24,662 bases of DNA from Saccoglossus kowalevskii. Taxonomy: Eukaryota > Hemichordata > Enteropneusta > Harrimaniidae. Shown here piece after piece: positions 19,501-24,662 of this stretch. Position 1 is the stretch's first letter, and the number at the start of each line of letters is the position of its first letter. The translations under genes were made by a program, and so were the position numbers. The stretch covers positions 3,937 to 28,598 of the forward strand of contig NW_003133378.1 in NCBI RefSeq assembly GCF_000003605.2. The letters run 5' to 3'. The notes below the pieces were generated by a model, which was not told the origin of the DNA, did not search any database, and saw only the letters and a program-made list of their open reading frames with translations.

Positions 19501-20004
19501 AATACAATGGTTTAGATACAGAATGATTTAGGAATACAATGGTACAGATACAGAATGGTTTAAGAATACAATGGTTTAGATACAGAATGGTTTAGGAATA
19601 CAATGGTTTAGATACAGAATGATTTAAGAATACAATGGTTTAGATACAGAATGGTTTAGAAATACAATGGTTTAGATACAGAATGATTTAGAAATACAAT
19701 GGTTTAGATACAGAATGATTTAGAAATGCAGTGGTTTAGTGCTATAGAATAGTTTGGGGTAGAATGGATTAGAATTCTGATTTGCTTGTAATCTATTTGT
19801 CATTAATACCATCAATAACAGATGGATTTACAATCATTTATAGTGCTAATAATGTTCTGGTATTTCTCCAGAGTGTAGAATAATCTATAAACATATGTAA
19901 TTTACAGAATGCCAAAGCACATCAACAAGTACTAGAAAGACAAGTAGATGGACTTACATCTTTGTTAAATAATCTTGTAGAAGAAAAGAATGCAGTGAAA
20001 CAAG
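7395..20004 (+). CDS. OSBPL1A: ORP1-like oxysterol-binding protein-related protein, N-terminal part (nine coding exons, 3' incomplete)
   Basis: Joined coding exons: 7395-7512, 8380-8540, 8843-8954, 11871-11956, 13645-13976, 15536-15599, 16894-16995, 18059-18187, 19908-20004. These give 1201 nt, 400 codons plus one base, with no internal stop and matching phases at every GT-AG junction. The order of domains is that of long ORP1: ankyrin repeats at about residues 47-76, 80-111 and 175-206 (TPLH/GPLH-type signatures), a QQRK-containing linker at 131-159, a PH domain at about 238-337 (FGWRQYWVVL, then the C-terminal helix KWINAIESH with the conserved Trp), an acidic patch at 347-355 and a probable coiled coil from about 360. 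In mammals ORP1L sits on late endosomes, binds Rab7 through its ankyrin repeats and phosphoinositides through its PH domain, and moves sterol at ER contacts through a C-terminal ORD with EQVSHHPP. The FFAT motif and ORD are not in the window. The assignment rests on recognised similarity; no search was run. Confidence 0.93.
7513..8379 (+). other. Intron 1 of ORP1-like gene
   Basis: 867 bp. Apart from the GTAATA donor and TTTATTAG acceptor, no repeat copy or hidden exon was recognised. The minus-strand frame at 7433-7669 overlaps the exon antisense and is a shadow. Confidence 0.8.
8380..8540 (+). CDS. OSBPL1A: ORP1-like exon: ankyrin repeats 1 and 2 (first half)
   Basis: 161 nt, entering in phase 1 and leaving in phase 0, with acceptor TTTATTAG and donor GTGAGT. 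It encodes residues 40-93, beginning GRSKANNGW. Ankyrin repeat 1 (ALHLSCYFGHKEVVHLLLKY) is complete and repeat 2 begins at GDTPLHRAAYTGR. The INCKGRSK junction and CYFGH are hallmarks of the ORP1 ankyrin region rather than of a generic ankyrin protein. In ORP1L this region forms the Rab7-binding surface. Confidence 0.93.
8541..8842 (+). other. Intron 2 of ORP1-like gene
   Basis: 302 bp, the shortest intron in the gene. Nothing else seen in it. Confidence 0.8.
8843..8954 (+). CDS. OSBPL1A: ORP1-like exon: end of ankyrin repeat 2
   Basis: 112 nt, entering in phase 0 and leaving in phase 1, with acceptor GAACAG and donor GTATGT. Residues 94-130 begin ELVLLLIQYNADVAVINGEG and complete ankyrin repeat 2. 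They are followed by a degenerate helix pair (HTPKNVTHVAEVKRLLE) that corresponds to the 'TAKEVTH' segment of ORP1. The acceptor has a weak pyrimidine tract (A-rich), but the reading frame and homology fix the boundary. Confidence 0.92.
8955..9319 (+). other. Intron 3, first part: no feature seen
   Basis: Unique-looking AT-rich sequence between the donor GTATGT and the family C element. Confidence 0.5.
9320..10752 (+). mobile_element. Pearl/Helentron-like element, family C, with tandem core
   Basis: The head GACTCCTGTGTGCGAAGCAC is followed by a TGTGTCTGTCTG microsatellite (about 9366-9402). The core has about nine degenerate tandem units, typically 139-164 bp apart, anchored on TAATTACCTAATTTGCAT at 9511, 9675, 9817, 9960, 10099, 10243 and weaker later sites. 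Each unit also carries TTTCAATGAAACTTGGTACA-like text. The tail hairpin is ACTCTC (10725-10730), loop AGCACAC, GAGAGT (10738-10743). Head ACTCCTGTGTGC (9322-9333) and tail GCACACGAGAGT (10732-10743) are inverted repeats at 10 of 12 positions. This layout is known from bivalve pearl elements and Helentron-associated elements. It lies in intron 3. Confidence 0.72.
10753..11199 (+). other. Intron 3, middle part: no feature seen
   Basis: The 81-codon frame at 10853-11098 shows no domain and lacks flanking gene context. No repeat copy was recognised. Confidence 0.45.
11200..11700 (+). repeat. Degenerate tandem repeat, about 164-bp unit, roughly three units
   Basis: Units are anchored on GCATATAA(A/G)AATAATAAA at 11263, 11371 and 11535. 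They share 'TCTTCTGCGTCAACTTTT', 'CAAAATTCATAAAATGGTCT', 'CTATTGGGCATCAA' and 'AATGTCTCCATGAAGTTCAA'. The first unit is shortened by an internal loss (108-bp spacing). Lies in intron 3, about 170 bp before the exon at 11871. Confidence 0.75.
11871..11956 (+). CDS. OSBPL1A: ORP1-like exon: inter-ankyrin linker
   Basis: 86 nt, entering in phase 1 and leaving in phase 0, with acceptor TTATTTAG and donor GTAAGT. Residues 131-159 begin AAEKSQQRKTEEELLDAARD. The charged TQQRK/EELL-type linker of ORP1 is recognisable and leads into the helix before ankyrin repeat 3. The exon is too short to appear in a simple ORF scan; it is supported by phase agreement on both sides and similarity. A second donor-like GTAAGT lies 44 bp downstream at 12001. 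Confidence 0.9.
11957..12516 (+). other. Intron 4, first part: duplicated donor-like site, otherwise nothing
   Basis: The donor at 11957 (ATTG/GTAAGT) is echoed 44 bp downstream at 12001 (ATTG/GTAAGT), with similar flanking text. No other element was recognised until the MITE at 12517. Confidence 0.55.
12517..13352 (+). mobile_element. CpG-decayed MITE, copy C, interrupted by a nested insertion
   Basis: The left part (12517 to about 12620) and right part (about 13161-13352) align with MITE copies A and B: GACTATTTTTAGTTCAC at the left end, 'CAAACAAAGGTCAT', 'TTAATAATGTGCT', 'TTCAAAATCAAATC', 'TTTTTGTGGCAGAC' and GTGAACGGTAAATCATC at the right end. The ends are inverted repeats of each other. 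Only three CpGs remain in the MITE-derived parts, against 31 in copy A. The left TA flank is intact (12515-12516); the right flank reads TG. Confidence 0.72.
12621..13160. mobile_element. Unclassified insertion nested in MITE copy C
   Basis: About 540 bp absent from MITE copies A and B separates the two halves of copy C. On the minus strand it shows AATAAAGATATCCTGCTGCG followed by 'AGTATCTCAAATGG' and ends ...GACTGACTACA, which would suit the R-U5 end of a solo LTR. I could not find a convincing target-site duplication, so the class is open. Confidence 0.4.
13645..13976 (+). CDS. OSBPL1A: ORP1-like exon: ankyrin repeat 3 and start of PH domain
   Basis: 332 nt, the largest exon here, entering in phase 0 and leaving in phase 2, with acceptor CGTTTTCAG and donor GTATAG. 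Residues 160-269 contain ankyrin repeat 3 (GNGPLHCAAYRGHNEVAVVL, then NGIDPMLQNNNGQTALDLA), a linker with KPIKAIQKDVVRF, and the first PH strands (EGDLLKRSRLFGWRQYWVVL). The basic KRSR-FGWRQYW segment is the usual phosphoinositide-contacting strand 1-2 region of PH domains. Ankyrin and PH segments share one exon. Confidence 0.94.
13977..14721 (+). other. Intron 5, first part: nothing identified
   Basis: Short frames only (for example 14320-14505) with no domain and no splice support. Confidence 0.5.
14726..14995 (+). mobile_element. Short interspersed repeat family D, copy D2
   Basis: Begins AACAGGGGTTTTTCTAGGAA, has AGCGACGCCA, and ends GAGGGCGCTGTGCCCCTGTT followed by CCCTTGTTTAAAAC. Both ends match copy D1 at 4845-5132, which lies in the opposite orientation. 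Head AACAGGGG and tail CCCCTGTT form a short inverted repeat. The overlapping 61-codon frame is not a gene. Confidence 0.6.
15021..15260 (+). repeat. Short tandem repeat, about 99-bp unit, two and a half units
   Basis: Units begin GTGACAGAGATGTGTCTATG (15021), 'ATGACAGAGGTGTGTTAATG' (15120) and 'ATGTCTGTGGTAACAATAAG' (about 15210). They share GGTCAAATTA, AAGTTAT/AAGTCAT and 'ATGATGCATTAC'. Located in intron 5 right after repeat D2. Confidence 0.75.
15536..15599 (+). CDS. OSBPL1A: ORP1-like exon: PH domain middle 1
   Basis: 64 nt, entering in phase 2 and leaving in phase 0, with acceptor TTGTCTTTCACAG and donor GTAAGT. Residues 270-291 (RADSTSGVKRQGFQYLALGT plus VI) are the PH strand 3-4 region, equivalent to the 'YRQGCKHLTQAVCTV' segment of ORP1. 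Only the start after CAG at 15535 keeps the frame; starting after the next AG (15537) breaks it. Confidence 0.88.
15600..16186 (+). other. Intron 6, first part: nothing identified
   Basis: AT-rich sequence; the 60-codon frame at 16006-16188 has no recognisable domain. Confidence 0.45.
16187..16480 (+). mobile_element. Family B element, degenerate copy B2
   Basis: Begins GAGCTCCACTGTCATCAAAA (compare AGCTCCGCTGTCGACTTTGT in B1), then CTGTCTGTCATTGTCTGA, TTTTGGGTAAAAAATGCTTT and 'TTGACTTCTTTGTGAAAA', the last matching 'TTGACTTCTTTTTGAAAA' of B1. No clear tail hairpin, so it is 3'-eroded. Confidence 0.5.
16530..16790 (+). mobile_element. Family A element, degenerate fragment A5
   Basis: Carries TTTATGATTTGATTTAACAT, 'GGTTGAATGGAAATTTTGTT', 'AAATCTGGTACA' and CGGCCATTTTGTTTT, all recognisable family A core words, but neither end of the element. 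Confidence 0.45.
16894..16995 (+). CDS. OSBPL1A: ORP1-like exon: PH domain middle 2
   Basis: 102 nt, phase 0 on both sides, with a strong acceptor TTGTCTTTGCAG and donor GTTAGT. Residues 292-325 include NEYIFSIRYSDHTLHNWMVG, the PH strands 5-7 (F-x-I ... D-x-T-x-H). The matching ORP1 segment is CLFFIKCFDDTIHGFRV. An open frame continues into the intron to 17136, but the donor and the next exon's frame argue for the end at 16995. Confidence 0.9.
16996..18058 (+). other. Intron 7: a short direct repeat and a perfect X-box-like palindrome
   Basis: The text GATAAGTCATAATGT(T/C)ATTG occurs at about 17265 and 17469. Between the copies is the perfect palindrome GTTACCATGGTAAC (17427-17440). A poly-A run lies at about 17761-17774. 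No exon or repeat-family copy was recognised. Confidence 0.6.
17427..17440. promoter_or_regulatory. Perfect RFX X-box-like palindrome
   Basis: GTTACCATGGTAAC is a perfect 14-bp palindrome that fits every position of the X-box consensus RYYNYYWTRRNRAC bound by RFX factors. A single intronic match in AT-rich DNA may be chance; function is inferred only from the motif. Confidence 0.3.
18059..18187 (+). CDS. OSBPL1A: ORP1-like exon: PH C-terminal helix and acidic stretch
   Basis: 129 nt, phase 0 on both sides, with acceptor TTCCTTTCAG and donor GTACTT. Residues 326-368 start KWINAIESHIEYSNHYTTQ. This is the PH C-terminal alpha helix with its conserved Trp, followed by the ORP1-type 'YSTHY'-like tail. 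A strongly acidic run (EDEEDIEDD) and the start of a helix (SMQDALQ) come next. The minisatellite of intron 8 begins about 35 bp after the donor. Confidence 0.93.
18221..19775 (+). repeat. 32-bp minisatellite filling intron 8
   Basis: The unit is a dimer of two related 16-mers, GAATACAATGGTTTAG and ATACAGAATGGTTTAG, repeated for about 1.5 kb (some 45 units) with variants: GGTATAG for GGTTTAG, GATTCAAAAATAC, and AACGATTTAG. Variant blocks cluster, for example a GGTATAG run at about 18830-19160. Edge units (before 18300 and after 19730) are the most decayed. It takes up almost all of intron 8 (18188-19907), starting about 35 bp after the donor and ending about 130 bp before the acceptor. The unit length is not a multiple of three and carries TAG stops, so it is non-coding. 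Confidence 0.96.
19908..20004 (+). CDS. OSBPL1A: ORP1-like exon: coiled-coil start (last exon in window)
   Basis: 97 nt, entering in phase 0 and leaving in phase 1, with acceptor AATTTACAG and donor GTAAGT. Residues 369-400 begin NAKAHQQVLERQVDGLTSLL and continue NNLVEEKNAVKQ. The heptad-like spacing of hydrophobics agrees with the coiled coil that follows the PH domain in ORP1 ('AQSCQQRLDREISNFLKMIK'). The next exon must begin in phase 1 and lies beyond the window. Confidence 0.87.
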
Positions 20005-20287
20005 GTAAGTTGAATGTGGCTGAGGCTATACAATAAAACTAGGGTTTAATATGTTCCAGTAACCAAACTTTGCTTAGATTTTACATGCCAACCCTATATT
20101 TTTTCATAACCAAACTAAAAAGTGATCAGGAGTGTTTTCATTACTTTCTGCAGCCTGAACAAGTTCTTAAGTCACCCATACATGTACATCATCTATTGTG
20201 ACAATTTTATTTGCAAAAAGTTCTAACCTGTTAACAGTATATAATTCCAACATTCCCAGCAGTAACTTGTTTACGGCAATTGCAATA

Positions 20288-20650
20288 GACCATTTTCCGT
20301 TCACAGCGAGAATCACGCGTTATGCCTGAAATCGAACGTAAAAACAGGACAAACAAAGGTCATAGCGTCGTAGTCGCGTCAAACATCGCGTGGGATTCGA
20401 CAAACGCGAAAGTATTTCGGGGACATTCCCATGCTTAATATAATGTGCTGTCCACATTTGATGATAGGCAATTTCGATTAAGTAAGGGTATTCGAAAGCA
20501 ATATTCCTCTGTCGAAGATCAGCCGGTCAATGTAAGCTGCGAAATAAAGAAATTCTAGTTCAAAATCAAATCGTTCGATTTTTGCGGCAGACGTTCGACG
20601 CGCGTCTTTCATGCATCTCGCGAGATCTCGCAATTGTACGGAAAATCACC
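20288..20650 (+). mobile_element. CpG-rich TA-flanked MITE, copy B
   Basis: A 363-bp element flanked by TA (20286-20287 and 20651-20652), nearly identical to copy A at 1040-1400 and in the same orientation, with only a handful of differences. It keeps the GACCATTTTCCGTTCAC and GTACGGAAAATCACC ends and the TCTCGCGAGA palindrome at 20616-20625. It lies in intron 9, 283 bp after the last exon seen. Confidence 0.88.
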
Positions 20651-20652
20651 TA

Positions 20653-20970
20653 TTTAATACAAATTTATACCTATATACCTTGTCACAGTGTAAGGCCTGC
20701 TTATTGCTATTGAGAGGGTCACTCACAGAACTCACACTGGACAGGGGGTTCTTTCACTGTCAGGACAATAGTACTGAAAATGAAATACACATACACCAAA
20801 TATCAATATCAAGCTCCTGGCTTTACTACCGCTCAAAATAATTACAAGAAACAAAGCACAGAAAAATACACTACAAAATGTTTGCGACTCTATGTGCCAT
20901 TTCGAATTGAGAATTGGTTAAAATACTTGCAATTGTGGTTCATAATTAAAAGACTAAATTGGTTTAGCTT
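20653..20970 (+). other. Intron 9 segment, nothing identified
   Basis: Two overlapping short frames (20611-20841 partly inside the MITE, and 20780-20974) have no domain or splice context. Confidence 0.45.
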
Positions 20971-22460
20971 TTAGTCCCTGTTCTGAATAAAGTCTAAAAT
21001 CAGGGAATATTAATTTGGGTTTCGTCTGTCTGCATGACCATTCGTCCTTGTATGTGTCTTGAGCAATTTCTCCAACATACTTTGATGATCTCATTCAAAC
21101 TTAACACACAGACCATGTATGATGACTTATATAAGCATAACAATTTTCATTACCATTTGGTAAGTATTGCTGACTAACAGCCATACTGGTCCTAAAAATT
21201 GCTAAATTCTGATACTTGAAAGTGTTCGAAGTGGCTGATGACAAGGCGATTTTTTTTAAACTTTGAATCATGATCATGCATATTGGGTTACAGGTGCATG
21301 TAATATTTTATTCATGATTCAAACAAAAATGGTAGATTGGCGGCCATTTTGTTTGCATTCATGCTGATATGTTGCCTGAGATTCAGTTGAAAGTTTGCAT
21401 ACAATTACTATAGTCATGCGATAATAATTGTAGATTGTGCTACTTTGTGTGACTTGATCAAATTTGTCGAATTGACGGTCATTTTGTCTAAAATCCTAAA
21501 ATTGCCATCTGTAAATGTGTCCAAATAGACTCTGCCTTTACAGTTCATTGCCAGCAATGACTGATAGCATCACAGCACTATTTAGTCAAATGTACACCCA
21601 CATTTTGATCACTGCTAGTGATGGAATTTGGCATTTAATATGGAATGGGGAACTGTGTATTGTCAAACGGGGACTTATAATTCGGTCTCCGTCCGTCCGT
21701 CCGTGCTCCGTCCGTCCGGAGTCATATCTCAGAATCCCTTGGACCGATTCCGTTCATTCTTTGCATGTGCCTAGTACTTTATGTGGGACATATGCACATG
21801 CAGTGGTTTAGTGATTCGATTCAAAATGGCCGACTGGCAGCCATCTTGTTTTTTGAAAATGTTATTTTTTGGACATGCTTTGTCAGTTTTCATTCAAACC
21901 AGGTACATAGATTATACATATTAGGATACATGTCCATGACAATTTATTTCACAATTGGATCAAAGTAGACCGACTGGCAGCCATCTTGTTTTTTGAAAAT
22001 GTCATATTTTGGAAATGCTTTGTTAGTTTTCATTCAAATTTAGTACATAGATCATACATGTTAGGATACATGTCTCCGACTGTCCGTGAGTTCTTTAGTC
22101 TGTCCGTCCAATTTGTTTCAAAATCTGGTCAAGGATAGTCGATTGACAGCCATCTGACTTTTTGGCTTTCTACTATATTTCCACAATTTATGTACCATTT
22201 TCATTCGTATTTGGGACATACATATCAGTGTGTTTCATAATCAGATCAAAGATGGCCGAATAACGGCTGTTTTTATTTTTGGCCATATTACTACTACATG
22301 GAACACGTGTTTTGATGTAAGTTAACAATCTGTTGTATACGCTTCTTGAAACTCAAGTTTCAAGGACACGCTCGCGACAACCCTTCTGCTTTAATATGAC
22401 GAGCACAAAGAGAACTTTAAAAAAATTTAACAGGGACTGTGTCATTTTCAATGACTTGTT
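20971..22460 (+). mobile_element. Helentron-like repeat family A, complete copy A3
   Basis: Head AGTCCCTGTT (20973-20982) and tail AACAGGGACT (22429-22438) are a perfect 10-bp subterminal inverted repeat. A hairpin follows the tail: GTCATT (22441-22446), loop TTC, AATGAC (22450-22455), then TTGTT. Inside are TCGTCTGTCTGC after the head and diverged tandem core units with GATCTCATTCAAACTTAACA, 'GGCGGCCATTTTGTTTGC' and twice 'CTGGCAGCCATCTTGTTTTT'. A second head-like block with GTCCGTCC repeats lies at about 21672-21718, which suggests a composite. It carries no transposase or Rep/helicase frame. It lies in intron 9. Confidence 0.75.
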
Positions 22461-22910
22461 TTATTTCTATTTTTCTAAAATGTTGACAAAAACCAGAAAA
22501 TGAAAGCTGATGCTCACGTTGCAGGATGACCATAAACCAGAATATTAATAGTACCCCGTAGTATTTCAAGGCATTTGTATGCACAGTGTATGTACAAATT
22601 AGGATTTTGAAATATATGCTGAATTTTGAATCTCAAAGCTACACCTAGTGTACAGTAATTTAGTTTTGTTATTCAGAGTCTTTTTTTGTATGGAAAATAT
22701 GATTTGATTTAATATCATAACTGAATAAAAATCTGAGAGGAAAAATGTTGCAAGTGCTATTTGCTGTAATAATAGCACACATTGATCAAGAAATGCTTTT
22801 ATTGAATACTAGATCACATTACCCGGTATCACTTTAACTGTGTATACTGTATCAGAATTCCATCTCCAATACAAACACATATAACGGTAAATTAAATTGC
22901 ATATTTTGTA
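22461..22910 (+). other. Intron 9 segment, nothing identified
   Basis: AT-rich, no frame, repeat or structure recognised. Confidence 0.5.
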
Positions 22911-22912
22911 TA

Positions 22913-23119
22913 CTGTAAAATGATTAATTATTCACTGGGTTTTAATTTTGCTTATTTCGCTGACTGGAAAATGCGCTAAATTAAAACCCAGTGAATATGT
23001 AAAATTTAGCATAGAACACATAATCTAAATGATAAAACCGTGAATTTAAAACCCACTGAATATGCCTGAAATGGTAAATCAGCGAAATTTAAACCCAGTG
23101 AAAATTAGTCATTTTACAG
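22913..23119. mobile_element. Palindromic MITE with long terminal inverted repeats
   Basis: 207 bp flanked by TA (22911-22912 and 23120-23121). The left arm CTGTAAAATGATTAATTATT plus 'CACTGGGTTTTAATTTTGC' and the reverse complement of the right arm (CTGTAAAATGACTAATTTTC plus 'ACTGGGTTTAAATTTCGC') match over about 38 bp with few differences. The interior repeats the AAACCCAGTGAATATG word at about 22985 and 23049, partly complementary to the left arm, so the element can fold in several ways. Non-coding. Confidence 0.85.
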
Positions 23120-23121
23120 TA

Positions 23122-24193
23122 CTGAATCATTAAATTATGACTAATTGTTTTGATCATAAAAACACCACTACACTATTAATACAGCAAATATGGTACATGC
23201 TTTTTGAATATAAACTTGCAAGTAAAATGTGTCTTAACACATCGCCTACCAATGCCTATACCATTCATATTTGTGGAGGTTTTCAGCAGATGATGTGTGA
23301 AAATGAAATTTTGTTGTATGAGGGCGCTATTATAGCTTTTTATGGTTCATACGTAAAGTGTAACAAACTTTTCTTTCATTGTACACTGTACCCGCATTAC
23401 TGGGGCTATTTTAATGCAGTCTTATTTATGCTCTGATAAGCCGACTTTGCACAGGGCTGGGCAGGGACAAAGGTTATAGTCTGTTCTCTGTATAATATAC
23501 TTAGTTTGCTCACCTACCGTATATGCTCTATAGCGCTTACATAAATTATGGATGTTTTGATAGACAAAAAGTAATATTCACTGATTCAGTATACCACAAA
23601 TACAATTTTATGTTATAATGCATTTCTATGGAGATGGGCTTCTCATAGAGAAAACATTCAGACTGTATAATAGGAGTGCATATATGTCAAAGCAATTTTA
23701 GGGTATAAAATTAATATGCAGTACGGTAATAGTAGCTAAAATTAATATGTTAATCCAACCCAAGCTAATAACATCACAGTGGGGTGTTTCGGGAAATGTA
23801 CTGGTTATGATGTTTGGAGGCCAAACAGTGACTCTAAACACATCTTGGTAGGACCAGGAAAATATATTCTAATGATTCCACTTATCTGTTTGGCCGTTTG
23901 ATGTTACATATATGGGTGTGTTCTCCTGAAATGTATCATGGCGCATGAAAAGAGCTACCGGTAGTTTGTAATGGCAGCCAATGTATGCAACTGTCAATCA
24001 CAGTTTGAGTAAACTAAAATGATTATCCCCTAGATGTATATTCAATGTTGGTTACAAGCAGTATATGAGTAATCATTAGTAGTGTATCTAATCATTAGTG
24101 ACATTAACGATGTGTGAAAGGAAACAATATATAGCACTCTATAATCATATAATTTTCAGCAATCAAATGCAACACAGCTATAAGAAGTTTTTT
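23122..24193 (+). other. Intron 9 segment, no exon or repeat identified
   Basis: The 99-codon frame at 23137-23436 shows no domain and AT-driven composition. It contains one GAGGGCGCT (23320-23328). An acceptor-like TTTTCAG at 24159 leads only to a frame that stops after about a dozen codons, so it is not the next ORP1 exon. Confidence 0.5.
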
Positions 24194-24662
24194 TTAGTCC
24201 CTGTTTTGATAAAACCCATTTGAGATCTGTCTCTGTGTTCTGAGCCTTTTCTCAGACATGCTTTGATCGATCTCATTCAAACTTCACATAAGACAATGTT
24301 TAGCTACTTACATATGCATGCCAATTATTTTTGTCATTTATTCAAATATGGCTGACTGGCGGTCATTTTTGTCGTCAAATCTGCTCATTTTTCATAGTTA
24401 AATGGAACCTTTTTGAAGATGAACAGGGCAAAAATGCAACAAAATCAAACATTTTCCCCATTCCAGAACTACATCTCAGTCACGCATGGATGGATTTTGT
24501 TCAAACTTGTGACAGACATCAAGTCATATATTCTGGAAATTGAAAGTCACTCATTAACTGATTGATTTCAAACTTGGTCTATACAATGAACATCATAGAC
24601 CTGGAGACATGTAATTTTGTTTCCTGATTGGGCCATTCCAGTTTATATCTGCACTGTTGATG
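24194..24662 (+). mobile_element. Family A copy A4, 5' part (cut by window edge)
   Basis: The head TTAGTCCCTGTTTTGATAAA matches A3 (AGTCCCTGTT at 24196-24205). Core units follow with ATGCTTTGATCGATCTCATT, 'TGGCTGACTGGCGGTCATTT', 'CAGAACTACATCTCAGTCAC' and GCATGGATGGATTTTGTTCA. The last words also occur in A1. The tail is outside the window. Confidence 0.7.

Noticed and set aside
23137..23436. 99-codon + strand frame
   Set aside because: No recognisable domain, no splice or neighbour support, and its composition follows the AT-rich background; chance frames of this size are expected.
24140..24200. Possible next ORP1 exon after the TTTTCAG at 24159
   Set aside because: In the required phase the frame stops after about a dozen codons without similarity to ORP1, and no donor follows.

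Overview
The window is eukaryotic, intron-rich, AT-rich metazoan DNA. It holds the N-terminal part of one recognisable host gene on the + strand, surrounded and interrupted by a dense mixture of non-autonomous mobile elements and tandem repeats. The gene is an ORP1/OSBPL1A-type oxysterol-binding-protein-related protein. The repeats have short subterminal inverted repeats, tandem cores and terminal hairpins, and some carry GTCC or GTCTG microsatellites. This style resembles the Helentron-associated/pearl-type elements of marine invertebrates. I therefore suggest a marine invertebrate (hemichordate/echinoderm or mollusc/brachiopod grade), but the exact phylum cannot be fixed by reading alone.

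Layout. 1-613 is the 3' part of a Helentron-like element (family A). 1040-1400 is a CpG-rich TA-flanked MITE (copy A). Roughly 1752-2291 and 3037-3607 are two 5'-truncated LINE 3' ends. 3605-4030 is a degenerate family A copy. About 4845-5132 is an inverted copy of a short repeat (family D). 5534-6454 is a 123-bp satellite. About 6832-7293 is a family B Helentron-like element. From 7361 the ORP1-like gene begins.

The gene has nine coding exons: 7395-7512 (within an exon starting at 7361), 8380-8540, 8843-8954, 11871-11956, 13645-13976, 15536-15599, 16894-16995, 18059-18187 and 19908-20004. All introns are GT-AG and all junction phases agree. Together they encode about 400 residues: three ankyrin repeats, a linker, a complete PH domain, an acidic stretch and the start of a coiled coil. 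The C-terminal lipid-transfer (ORD) domain must lie beyond the right edge, because no further exon was found in the last 4.6 kb.

The introns carry much of the repeat load. Intron 3 holds a pearl-like element with about nine core units and a 164-bp tandem. Intron 4 holds an old MITE copy C with a nested insertion. Intron 5 holds a family D copy and a 99-bp tandem. Intron 8 is almost wholly a 32-bp minisatellite. Intron 9 holds MITE copy B, a complete family A element, a palindromic MITE, and the start of another family A element at the right edge.

I see no complete transposase, RNA gene, CRISPR array or second host gene. No single new 'system' stands out. The most interesting signals are the shared architecture of three unrelated hairpin-ended repeat families, the CpG-rich MITE with a TCTCGCGAGA palindrome and its CpG-decayed relative, and the splice-acceptor-like minisatellite.
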